DNA of 64,000 bases. Origin: Heterocephalus glaber. Lineage: Eukaryota; Chordata; Mammalia; Rodentia; Bathyergidae. A model generated the notes under the pieces. It worked only from the letters and a program-made list of their open reading frames with translations, had not been told where the DNA came from and made no database searches. Positions 25,056-61,599 of this stretch are shown one piece after another. The DNA lies in contig NW_004624742.1 of the NCBI RefSeq assembly GCF_000247695.1, positions 4,006,238 to 4,070,237 on the forward strand, in the 5' to 3' direction. Each line of letters starts with the position of its first letter. Position 1 is the stretch's first letter. Made by a program: the position numbers and the translations under genes.

Positions 25056-26130
25056 AGGATCTAGGGGGACAGGGGAGGATGGGGGTTGTGTCTCTCTTTC
25101 CCCGTGAACCAGGTCTGAGGCCCGAAGAAAGTAAAAGCTATACATTGACAGTCTATTGGGTTGGGTGGGAGTGTGGGGTACTAAAAGAGATTCTGGATTT
25201 CATGCCAGCCTTATCCTGGAGCACATGTTGACTAAAGTCTCTGAGCCTAAGGGTGATATAAGTCTGGTGGCATTGCAGGTGACAGGTTGAAGGACTGGAA
25301 GTAGGAAATAGAGTAATCTTGAGGAGGCTACAGCAGAGGTTTCTGAAAAGTAAGCAAATCAATAATAAATAAAATGAAATAAGAAGTAGAGTCAGGAATT
25401 TAGTCATCCACAGAAGCTGATTCTGAGGGTTTAGTGTGGGTAAGGAAGGCAGAGGAGATGCCAGTGTCCAGGAAAGGGGGAGAAGAGCAGAGGGCACGAG
25501 TTCAGTCTGAAATGGATTCTAGGAAATATCCCTACCAGGTAGCAACCCTAAGGGCTGAAGATGGAGATTTGGGGTTTGCAAAAGACTGCACTGGCCTTGT
25601 GCCTCCCAAGTCAGCCCCACCCAGTCTCTCCTGCCCCTTGAAGCTAGACTGACCCTCCAAAGCGTCTTGGGTACCTGTTGCCCTCCCAGACAGATTGTCA
25701 CTGATTCATTATTTGGAGAATGAAGGTCTGACCCTGCAGCCCCCAGTTCTGGGCGCCCCTTGCTTGATCTTTGCCTTGTGCGGTAGGGATCCAGCACATC
25801 CTGGGATTAGGCCACAGGGGAGTTACTGGTTGACATAATCAGCTGTGGCCTAGAAATGTGCCCAGAACACCTCCCATCTCTTGCACCTCTTCTCTTTGTG
25901 TGCTGACTTCATTTTTTCAGCCTACTTTGGTCCCTCTGGCAGGAACCAGGTGGAGGTGAAGCAAATTCTAGACTTCCATGTCTCATGGTGTTTTAACCAG
26001 ACTGGGGTAGGGTGTCTTCTTCCAGCCAGAGCAAGGGGCCAACTGGTGATGACCAGGAAAGTGGGCTTGAGCTACCTTCTTGGAGTAAAGATGGAGCTCT
26101 CCTGCAGGATAGGGTTGGGGCAGTGTTACA

Positions 26131-26523
26131 GATATATACAAGTCCACCAAAAAAATGTATCCACACTTCAGGAAAAGAAAAGCTTGTATAAATATTTTAA
26201 TACTAAATTTAATGAGACATCATGAGATTAGCACAAGTTACCTCTGGCTTCTACAGTTACAAGAGGTGCTCAAAGTGGTGGCCATTGGCTTCCAGACATT
26301 TATTAGTATGGTGAACTACTACTTGGGTAACCTTGGTCACTGAGATTGCTGCACATGCATTTTCAGTTTCTTCTCTAAGGGCTGGCAATGTAATGGGTTT
26401 TCTGTGATACGCATCCTTTAGGGTCCTCCATATGAGGGTAACATCTTCTGTTGAAAAAACATCATACTATTTTTTTTCCTGAAGTGTCTATACAATTTTT
26501 GTGTGTGTGTGGACTCTGTATAT
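26131..26523 (-). mobile_element. Mariner-like DNA transposon relic
   Basis: Inverted repeats of about 45-50 bp close the element. The left copy (26,133-26,179) contains ATGTATCCACACTTCAGGAA, and the right copy (26,471-26,522) contains its inverse with few changes. Between them the minus strand keeps the end of a mariner-type transposase: the residues EANGHHFEHLL are followed by a stop (complement of 26,257-26,259). With only about 390 bp, most of the transposase is lost, so it is an internally deleted, immobile copy. Confidence 0.7.
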
Positions 26524-26524
26524 C

Positions 26525-26985
26525 CCTCCGCTGTCACATCTTTGCATGCTTTAGCCCTGTCCTCCTCAACCAGAACCTCCGGGCACCCTGCCCAGCCACT
26601 CTTTGTCTGCCTTAGCGTCATGCCCAGTAATTCCTCAACTTCCCTTCAAGTTTTATTCTCAAGGTCCAACCCTGATCATCCAGCATTTCTTTCTTCCTTC
26701 CCATGCCCATGAAGCTATTCCCAGAACACTCTTGGGCCATGATGCCTTTTCTCATTTTAACCCAGGAGAAAACCAAAGGACAAAGAGGTGGAGGACCTTA
26801 CCCAGGCTGCAGAACTGGGAGAGCCAAGGAAAGATAGCAAAGGTAGGCAGTCTGTCCCAAAAGCTCTGGGGTGTATTGGACTATTTCTTTGTCATCTCCC
26901 CATGAGACTGTGCCCTCCTTGAGGGCAGGGACCTGGACCTTCATTCCCAGCTAGTTATCACATGCTGGGTGAATTGTTTAGTTGT
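26525..26985 (+). mobile_element. LINE-2 3' end remnant
   Basis: A CT-rich segment leads to GAGACTGTGCCCTCCTTGAG then GGCAGGGACCTGGACC and CATGCTGGGTGAATTG at 26,905-26,975, the usual order of the L2 3' terminus. The upstream boundary is uncertain because it abuts the mariner element. Confidence 0.6.
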
Positions 26986-27824
26986 AAATAGCACCTCCAC
27001 AGTATTTCCCTTTCTACCATCGATTCCTGTATTGGGGGATAGCATCTTTTTTGCACAATTTAAAATCCTGTGTGAACTGAGAAGCTTTTCTTAGGACAAG
27101 GTTAGAGTAAAACATATATGAATTATAATGCACATGCCATTTTTTTCTAGTTCTGTCTCCTATGTGCAAATGAGTATCCACAGCCTTCTCTGGGGGCTTC
27201 TGCCCACACACCCCACCCTCATCACTTGCTTGGGAACACAGATCTCCTGAGCATCCAGGCCTATTGTGCCTGATTCAAAATGCAGGCTCTGACCCTCATG
27301 CAAGAGACCCTGTGTACCATTCCTCCCAGGCTGAAATGGCTTTCTCTTCCTTGGAGAGCTACTGAAACGTGAGTTTCCAAGTTCATTGAGATTCCCAGCA
27401 CATTTGCAGAGCTGGCTCTGCACCTTCAGATTGTGTTTCCCAACCATCTCCTTGGCTTGGCTACTCCAGCCTGTCGAGACTAGACTTGCTGGAGTGTGTG
27501 GGAGCTGCAGACATTCCTTCCAGACTCAAAGTGACACTCATGATTTTTAGAGCTGGCCTCGCAAGCCAGCAATACACCTGGCCACAGAACTGGACCATGG
27601 GTACTGTGGCAGGCAGGCAGGCAGGGAATTCTCTAGAGAGAACTGAAGAGGCCTGTGGCATGCAGCTGCCTGGCACTCAGACAAGTGCCAGGCTCCTTTC
27701 CTTGATTGCTTTCCTCCCAAACTCCAGCCTCTCTGTGCCTCTTGCATCAGACCTTGAATATAAAGCATTTACTTTTTATAGAACCAGATTAGTTGCATCC
27801 TAATGTATATATAAAGACAATTAA

Positions 27825-27995
27825 CATTCATGCTCTTTATCTGCCAGGGTATGTCCCGTTTAATGCTTACTAATGTCATGTAACATTGTTGTCACCACTT
27901 TGTAGATTCTACTAATGGCACTTGCCCAAGGCCACAGAGCTGTTCAGTTGTACAGTGGCCTGGGTATTGAGGTGGACAGCTGGCCCACGTTTTTA
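27825..27995 (+). repeat. MIR SINE
   Basis: ATGCTTACTAATGTCATGTA, then CACCACTTTGTAGATTCTAC and TTGCCCAAGGCCACAGAGCT follow the MIR core order. Confidence 0.65.
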
Positions 27996-28234
27996 AACAC
28001 TGTGTTGTAATATCTGTTAACAACAAAGTTACTATAATGCCCCAGTTAGGAAAGATACAGCTAGATTCACACTTCCATAAAAAGCATCAATGACAGTAAT
28101 TTATGATTTTCTAACTAATCTTCAGTTTAGTTGGACAAGGGTGGGCCTCATCCACCTCCTACATTTGTCCCTACATCAACTGACCTACATCCCACTTTAG
28201 ACCCCAATGCTAATGACCAAGACTAAGATGCAAT

Positions 28235-28770
28235 TTTATTTTATTTTTGCTTAAATTCTTTTATTGGTACCTTTTAGGTATACAATACATTTACACTGTA
28301 TTACAATACATTACATTACATTACAATACATTATCATTACAATACATTACAATATTAATGTATTACAATACATTACAATACATTATCATTGGGTGCTTGT
28401 ACCTGAACATGATTTATCTTGGTTCTTATTTTTTCCCTATTCCCCTGCCCCACCTCCACCCTTCCCTATTTACAAAGACTTCGTTTCTATTTTTTCCTCT
28501 TCTCATAACTTTTCCTTTCCCTTCTTTCCTTTCCCCTTCCCCTCCCACTTCCCCTATCCCTTTGAGCCTTTTCTTCCTATTTCAAATTATCAATTATTCA
28601 TTTTAATCCTTGTTTACACTTTCAGTTTCTCACACTAGAGAAACTATTTGGTATTTACACGTGTGTCCTATTTATTTCACATAAGAGTATGGCCTCAATA
28701 TGCATCCATTTAGCTATAAATGTCTCTAGGTTCTCGTTCTTTATGGCTGAGTAGTACTCCATTTTACTAA
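28235..28770 (-). mobile_element. L1 3' end (3' UTR and ORF2 tail)
   Basis: The minus-strand 3' end of an L1. It starts with a T-rich end and passes through a pyrimidine-rich 3' UTR (28,430-28,570) that is purine-rich on the sense strand, as in rodent L1. Then comes AGAAACTATTTGGTATTTAC, and GGCTGAGTAGTACTCCATTT, the complement of the conserved sequence at the end of ORF2. The related copies at 31.7 kb and 53.6 kb show the same order. Confidence 0.8.
28295..28390 (+). repeat. Tandem 10-mer (ATTACAATAC) array
   Basis: About nine imperfect copies of ATTACAATAC, some shortened to ATTAC or interrupted by ATCATT. The array lies in the terminal part of the L1 3' end. It is absent from the two sister L1 ends in this window, so it expanded locally. 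Confidence 0.9.
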
Positions 28771-31081
28771 AAACCACATAAGATGCACTTTTAGAAGTAG
28801 ATCCATGTAATTGGATAACCCTGGTACAGGATCAAGAGATACCTAAGAGACACTTGTTATTTAATTGATATACATGGTACCTCTTTTTACTCCCTCTAAA
28901 AGAACTGTTTCCTGGTGTCTAGTGGGTCAAATTCAGGTAAAGTAAAAGTTATGGGCCCTGCCTGCATTGTGTCCCTTAGTGGTTTTGGGTGGATTTAGTC
29001 CTTGTAATGAAGCTGTAAGATCCATGGGCAGAATGTTCTTGATCCAAAGCCAAGTAGCTTCCCTTCTTCCAGAGGTTGAGCCCACAGCTGACATGAGAGG
29101 TGGCACTCAGGACAGCTGCAGCCTGTGCTATGAACAAAAACCCACTCCTGTCTCTCTTGCTCCGCCCGTTGCCCCCATCTCCTTTCCTGTCACATAAAAT
29201 TGGAAAAGTAAGGAATCAGAGTTGCCTTCTAGGAATGAGGTACAAAGTCAGGGGCAAATAGAGAATCTGAGCTTGGAGAAAAAGTTTTGTCACTATATTT
29301 CATTATTAACATCAATAGCTGTGTATAAGAGATTGGGGGGTTTTTTTAGCTTTCTTGCTGGCACTTTCTGTCTGGCAGTTAGAGAACAGAACTAATTCAC
29401 TTTTTGGCCCTTCTTTACCAGGGGCTCAGAGGCTCTCTTCTCAAATGAAAGGTTTATACTTTTGCACCTTTTAGCACATGATGAGTGGCTTCTTGCTGAT
29501 TCCTGAGATACCTTCAAGCCATGGTTCTTATTGTCCAGATGCAATATATTTGGCTTCTTTTTAATGCTAATCTTTTCAGCAACCACATACTTTGTGACTC
29601 CAACTTTGCAAGCACTTTCTTTCTGATGAAACTGCAAACTTTCCAAATTATTTAGCTCTGGTTTTTGTTTCTGATTTTTCTGTAGATCTAGCTAAAAGCA
29701 GCCAGCCTTACTGGAATAGGTTTCAGTGATGTACTTGAATTCTCTTTATTTTCCCAAGATTGTATGTTGGGATGCTGGGGCCTGACACCTTATTCTGTTT
29801 CATTTCATGTTTAATTGTGGGCTATGCAGATAATAGCAATGTATGTAAATATTATGTGAGTAAGTATTTAACCTCTTCTACACTTCCCTGAGAAATGTAG
29901 TCCAAGGAACGGCAAGAGGATTCTTAGGGCCCTAAACGAATCAAATGAAATATAGATTAATGAAAGGCCCCTGATAGCCACACAAATGGTCTGAAGCCTT
30001 TCCTGAAAGCTGAGATACTGTGTTGCCTTAAATTGCTAGAATTTGCTTTGTAGCCAAGACCATAAAAATTAGCCTATGCCATGGATGAAATGGTTGCACT
30101 TTAGGGGAAATTTTCTGCATGGGGCACCAGAGAAGTATAAGGATGCACTGCCACCAAGAATTCAGGTAGTTTTGGGGAAGCCAACAAAATTCTATCAAAT
30201 ATCACAGAGACCTGGATCAGTCCTAGGAAGCCAGATCTTATTTCTGACTCCTAGGGAGCATAAATAACATTCATAAAGCTCTCAAAGCATAAAGAGACAC
30301 TTTGCCAAAACTTAAGCTCACCCCTCACCAGACATGGGGTTTACATCAGAATGCTTACATTTAATGGTAGAATCACAGTTGGCAAGATCAAGATCTCATA
30401 AAATATAGGCAGTTGGGAAAATCATAAAAGTTGCATTAATGTGTGAGATTAAAACCATAAGTGAAAGTTCTAGAGGAAGCTGCCCCCTCCTAATAACCAC
30501 TGTGTAATCTTGAGTAACCAGGGGTGACAACTCTGGCATCTCTTCCTCTGTTGTTTGAGAGACTTTGCCCACTGCCTTTTGGCAGTGGCCTAGGTGGAGG
30601 CTCTCAGCAGCAAACCTACTCTTCTTAAGGTATTAAAACCAGTCCTCGCTGGTTCAAAATGAAAAACCCTTTGTAATTACTTGCTCACTCTGGACCAACC
30701 TCTCCTAAATGCCTTCTCTCCCTCTCTACCCCTTCCCTTTTTAAAATACAAGTCTAGGCAATTGTGTATCCAACCTCCTACCTTTTCACAAGTTATCCAA
30801 GTGCGTAAGGGCATGTGGTTTTTGTTTTGGAAGGGTCAATCCCAATAATCTCCTTTTCCCTCCTCTATAAATCTGACCCTGCCATCCCATCTCCTGTAGC
30901 ACCTTATAGCACCCTCTCTCCAGAATCTGTGGGGAAAGGCAGAGAGCAGTAGTTATAGATTTTCCATTAAGGAGTTAGGACAGAAGTAACAAGCTGGTTT
31001 TATATTGTTGGTAACAAATGTAAAACAGTATGATCTCAAAGCCTAGAATGAAAAACTATTGAATATAAAATATCTTTAAAA

Positions 31082-31232
31082 GTTGGTGCTGAGGATTAAA
31101 TCCAGGACCTTCACCCTGAACCACATCCCTGCCCCCCTTTTTGAAACTCGATCTCACTAGGCCCCATGTTGTCACAGCTAAGCCCAAACTTGTGATTCTC
31201 CTGCCCCGGCCCCCTAGAGTGTTGGGATTACT
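31082..31232 (-). mobile_element. Dimeric B1/ID SINE, first part
   Basis: The inverted ID half (GGTGCTGAGGATTAAATCCA, CCACATCCCTGCC) is followed by the inverted B1 half (GAAACTCGATCTCACTAG, CTAGAGTGTTGGGATTACT). The element breaks off here and resumes at 31,615 with the sequence expected next. Confidence 0.85.
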
Positions 31233-31406
31233 GGAGAGAAGCTGAGCTGGTCCCAGCACCCGGAAGGAAGCTCCCCGTCTCCATCCCAGGCTCCTAGGGC
31301 AGAGAAGGTGAGCCAGTCCCAGAACCCAGAAGGAAGCTCCCCTGCTGCCATCCCAAGCTCCTAGAGCAGAGAAGGTGAGCTGCTGGGGCACCAGAAGCAC
31401 CCCCCC
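31233..31406 (+). repeat. GC-rich 66-67-bp tandem repeat
   Basis: Just over two and a half copies of a unit containing AGAGAAGGTGAGCCAGTCCC, then AAGGAAGCTCCCC and CATCCCAAGCTCCTAGAGC. Unit starts at 31,235, 31,301 and 31,368 give periods of 66 and 67 bp. The array runs straight into the run of N, so the true copy number is unknown. Confidence 0.9.
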
Positions 31407-31506
31407 NNNNNNNNNNNNNNNNNNNNNNNNNNNNNNNNNNNNNNNNNNNNNNNNNNNNNNNNNNNNNNNNNNNNNNNNNNNNNNNNNNNNNNNNNNNNNN
31501 NNNNNN
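31407..31506. other. Assembly gap of 100 N
   Basis: Exactly 100 unknown bases, the usual placeholder for a gap of unknown size. Open frames crossing it are artefacts. Confidence 0.99.
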
Positions 31507-31614
31507 CTCTGAACTGGCAACAAAAGAGGATCTGGGAAAAATGAAATCAGAAATAATTACTCAGATAACAGCAAAGATGTTGCTCATGGTGCAAGACATG
31601 ATTAATAAATCTAG
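31507..31614 (+). mobile_element. Possible L1 ORF1-like piece beside the gap
   Basis: The plus strand is open from the gap to about 31,614 and reads ELATKEDLGKMKSEIITQIT followed by AKMLLMVQDMINKS. That is a polar, heptad-like stretch such as is found in L1 ORF1 coiled coils. Together with the tandem repeat on the other side it resembles an L1 5' end (monomers, then ORF1), but the join is hidden by N. The assignment is tentative. Confidence 0.35.
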
Positions 31615-31645
31615 GAATTACTAGTGTGTACCACCACATCCAACT
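31615..31645 (-). mobile_element. Dimeric B1/ID SINE, remaining part
   Basis: GAATTACTAGTGTGTACCAC then CACATCCAAC continues the B1 half that stops at 31,232. The repeated GGATTACT/GAATTACT at both edges is a likely target-site duplication of the intervening insert. Confidence 0.8.
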
Positions 31646-31654
31646 ATAAAATGC

Positions 31655-32515
31655 TTTTAAAATTTTTTTTGTTAGTATGTATTTGCAGTAAGCAATTATT
31701 ACATGTATTGTGGGGAGTTTGTACATGTACATAACACATCTTAATTCTTATTTTGTCCCCTTCTCCTTCCGTCCCTCACTGTTCCCTCCAATTCTTATTC
31801 CTCTTCCCTTTTGAAAAAGCTCTATTTCGATTTTTTCATCTTCTTCATCTTCTTTTAATCTCTTTTCCTTTCCTTCCTTCCCCTCTCCCTCCGCCTCTTG
31901 TTCCCTTTCCCATTTGAAAAAGTTCTCCCTATTTCCTGTTATCTACCATTTATTTTGCTCTTTATGCTTTCAATTTATCATGAAAGAGAAACCATGTGAT
32001 ATTTAAACTTGTGTGTCTGATTTATTTTACTTTGTGGTCTCAAGGTACAGCCATTTACTCATAAATACCTCAATTTTATCCTTCTTTATGGCAGAGTAGT
32101 GCTTCATTGTATATAAATCCCACATTTTCTTATTAATTCATTTGTTGATGGAGATATAGGCTGTTTCAAAGATTTACCTGTTTTAAATTGTGCTCCTATA
32201 AACATACATATGCATGTATCACTAATATGATGACTTTAACTCTTTTGGGAAGATGCCTAGAAGGGGACTAGCTGGGCCAAATGGAATTTCCAGTATTAGT
32301 GTTTTGAGAAATCTCCATACTTATCTCCATAATGGTTGTACTAGTTTACATAACCACCAATAGTGTAGAAGAGTTCCTTTTTCCCCTGCAGCCTCACCAG
32401 CATTTGTTACTTGACTTCTTGCTGATAACCATTCTTTATGTAGTAAGATAGTATCTCTGTGTTGTTTTAATTTGCATTTCTCTAATGGCTAGTGATGTAA
32501 AATGCTTTTTCATGA
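31655..32515 (-). mobile_element. L1 3' end with ORF2 C-terminus
   Basis: A minus-strand L1. T-rich end, ATGTACATAACACATC, a pyrimidine-rich 3' UTR (31,750-31,930), then inverted ORF2. The minus-strand translation near 32,515-32,440 gives KHFTSLAIREMQIKTTQRYY, diagnostic for the end of ORF2p. It is 5'-truncated at about 32,515. Confidence 0.9.
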
Positions 32516-34709
32516 AACAATAAAACAATTTCATAACAAAATTATGAGAATAACAATAGTTAATATACTGTGTTTTGTTATCTTCAAAGTAGCTACTCAG
32601 AGTACAAAACATCTCCAAAAAAGATTCTTATAAAAAAAGAGCCAGATATTAGCACAAAACTTTCTTTTCAATGAATCAAGAGAAACTAATAGTATAAATG
32701 AAACAAATTAGCATATATATAAAAATATTTTTGAAGCAGCAGAGTAGGTAATTTGGGGAACCATCTGAACCTCTTCCCACTTCCTATTTATCTATCTTCC
32801 ACTAAAATGTTTTTTTAGAAAAAGCCATAGTGTTATAACTAGTGCTGGGAAAGAGGCAGCAGAGGGGAGGAGGATTCTAGATATTGGGGCAAAGGAAGAA
32901 GAAGAATGCAAAGATAAGCAGGGGAATGGCTTTTGGGTATGAACAAACTAAATTTCAGTGAAGGATTATGTAAGACCTGCAGTATTTTTAGATCTCTACA
33001 TTTTTCAGAGCTCGGACTAGAAGTGGGCCCAGGGTGTAACACAGGGACTTCAGCGAGGTATGCAGACTGCCTGTCAGTGTGGCTAATGCAGAGCTTGGCT
33101 CACAATACCAGGTAGGATGCAGTACAGCCACTTTGCTGGGAACATCCGAAATCAGGGGTGTCATGAAGCCAGAGCACACAGGCCTGGGTTGGCCCCTCAG
33201 TTATCAGGGCCAAACTTCCTTTGAGCCTTCTGCACTACCATTCCTAGGCTGTGCCTTCCTCCTTATGGTCCAGGGAGTCATTGAGGTTCCAGCTGTCAAA
33301 TCTCACCTCAGAAATCCCAACTCAGCAGTTTACCCCTGTGTGATGACAGTCATGTGACTACGTCTTCCTGTGAAAGATTGAAGAAGGCCATGTTTCAGCT
33401 GAATGGCAGTGTGTGCATTTGAAGCCCCCACAAGAAGGAGTCAGATAATCTGAGAAAAGTCACAGAAGTTCCTCATGGTGGGATGTGTTCCAGCAGTGAC
33501 TACTGTGTTCAGTGCTGCTTTAGCACGACGGGGAAAAGGTAGATGGGTTCTGTACTCATGAAGCTGACAGCTTAGTGGGAGTCAAGACAGGCTATAAGTG
33601 GCATCAGTTGACAACCTGCCTTGTCTACTCAAGTCTTCAGATGCAACTGTAATCATTAATGACAGGAACAGACGGTGTCAGACATCGCCGTGTGCAGCCT
33701 AGACATCATGGACATCTCTTTGATACAAATTCCATTCCTCAACCCTCTTCACCTCCTGCCCAGAGAACGAGGGCTGGGAAGAGGAGGAGGAGAAGGGAAC
33801 AGGGAGCTGGAGGAGGCCCACCCTGAATCAGCCTGAGACCAACACCCCTTCAGGGCCACATGCACAGAAGACTAAAGAGTAAATGTCGGGCCAGAAGGTC
33901 CCAAGTCTGTTTTTCTGTTTCTTGGTGGAGAAGGGTTTGCAGGTCTCTCCTTGGAGAGGCACAAAGCAGTATGGTGAGAAATCGGGCATTTGTAGGGCAA
34001 GCTTGGAGAACTTGGAAAAACACAGGGACAGTGCCTTTCCCTTCTCAGGTGTCCTTCAAGGGGGTAGTTCAAGCCTGGTTTCACTGGGAACCAGATGCAT
34101 GTTCGAGTTCAGACCGAACAGTTAAGTGGGCGTGGTTCTAAATGAACCTGGGAGACAATGTCACCCACCCAGCACCCCTGCCACAGCTGTCATGCAGTGC
34201 CCTCAGACCATCTGAGGCAAAGCACCAGTTTTTTGTTCTAAGTTTCTATTTCCAGTCAATCATGAAAATAAAATAGTGTATTAGAAAAATTAAAGTTATA
34301 CAACATATAAACAAACCAAGAACTACTATTGATTCAAGAAACATAAAGTTGCTCTAAATGCTTTAGAAGTTCTGATTCTTGAACTTAAGCTTGCCTGGAG
34401 CAAAGAATTCAGGGCCATGCTTACTGATTCCAAAGACTGCACTTCGGGCCTCACTGCCCAGAGCCAGGGACCATGGCCAATCAGGAACTACTGTCCTTCC
34501 CAGTTCCCTGTTAGGGTAATTCAGGAGAAGAATGAAAAGCTCCCCTGGCCTAGCTGCCCCTCAGTGTCCCCTACAGTTACATCTCTCTGGTTCCCCCTAC
34601 CCAGCTCACTGTTGCTTGAATAGACTTTTCTACCATAGCCCATGTGCAGGGGAAAATGTCATCAGGTACCCACAACTGGAGGAGGGCAAAGTCCAGCCAC
34701 TTGTAATCT

Positions 34710-34796
34710 TTTTTTTTGATTGGTACTGGGGATTGAACTCAGGACCTTGCACTTGTGAGGCAGGCATGGCGCCACTGAGCTGAATCTCTGGCCCTA
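34710..34796 (-). mobile_element. ID-type SINE
   Basis: A poly(T) is followed by GGTACTGGGGATTGAACTCA, GGACCTTGCACTTGTGAGGC and CACTGAGCTGAATCTCTGGC: a full-length ID element in reverse, 150 bp before the first BCAR3 exon of the window. Confidence 0.9.
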
Positions 34797-34946
34797 GCCA
34801 CCTCTAATCTTGATGCAGGTATTGCTAGCCAAGTGCAGCCATGAGCACACCCGATTTGCTTAGCTCAGCAAGGTGAGCACTGTCTCTGGGTGGCACGCCC
34901 GGCCCAGCCCAAGCAGGGTGAGGTCACTGTGGACTCTGTGTTGCAG

Positions 34947-61013
<26,067 letters not shown>

Positions 61014-61450
61014 AAACTCCAGAGAACCTGCTGATGTTATTTCAAGCTTCTCCAGTTTTTCCTTTGGGAAAGCTTATCATTTGATAATCTAATGTGCAGA
61101 TCTGACAGTGTACAAGCTTTTAATATTCACAGGATATTAAATGTGTAAAGTGAACAGAACACACTTATTTATAAATTGTTTAAAATTACTACTGATTTTT
61201 GCATGAGTGATAATTTATTATTAAGGTAACTATCATGAATGTTGATTGGCAAATTTAAGTGAAGCCTAGCTACACTGGCTGGTCACTTTCTATTATCATG
61301 GTATTTAACCATTTTAGTTTTAATTCCATGTCAGATATGTGTAAATAGTTTAAAACCATGAAACATTTCAGAAGGTATCAGTTGTATGATATTCTTTAAA
61401 TATGAAAATGTAAATAGTCATGAATGAAAATATATCTTTTGTGAAACAGC
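61014..61450 (+). other. BCAR3: BCAR3 3' UTR (approximate)
   Basis: AT-rich sequence after the stop with AU-rich motifs (ACTTATTTATAAATT, GATAATTTATTATTAAGG) that may affect mRNA stability. The far end is not directly visible. Two candidates for the cleavage region are the ATTAAA at 61,136-61,141 and the AATGAA/AATATA cluster at about 61,423-61,434. The second would give a UTR of the size I recall for human BCAR3. Confidence 0.5.
61136..61141 (+). terminator. BCAR3: Candidate poly(A) signal ATTAAA
   Basis: ATTAAA, the commonest variant of the poly(A) signal, 122 bases after the stop codon. A downstream GT-rich element is weak (GTGTAAAGTG), so use of this site is uncertain. Confidence 0.35.
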
Positions 61451-61599
61451 TGTATCCAGTCTCTGTTATTAACTCACTCATCTGGTATAATTCTACCTCC
61501 CAGCCTCTGAAGGCACTTTCTTCCCTAGCCACTATAGCCTGATGGTAAACTGAAATTATTGAAAATATGAAAAATTTAAGTTGGTAGCTCATATATCTT

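Larger units (their letters stand above)
1..34946 (+). other. BCAR3: Intronic or upstream region of BCAR3
   Basis: No coding exon of BCAR3 or of another gene could be supported in this stretch. I looked for the exon that should precede the first SH2 exon (in human it ends just after the Tyr117 region) and did not find it, so this is probably part of a long intron. Alternative 5' exons cannot be excluded. The open reading frames are short, lack family similarity I recognise, or fall in repeats. Between the listed repeats (for example 331-1450, 7150-12180, 13830-16280, 17740-20530, 21890-23170, 28770-31080 and 32520-34700) I see only unique-looking AT-rich or mixed sequence. There is no CpG island and no clear promoter. 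Confidence 0.7.

Noticed and set aside
28247..28638. Open frames of about 120 codons rich in Tyr, Ile, Thr, Phe and Pro
   Set aside because: They are translations of the decamer array and the pyrimidine-rich L1 3' UTR.
31056..31523. 155-codon minus-strand open frame
   Set aside because: It runs through 100 N and a tandem repeat, so it is an artefact of the gap.
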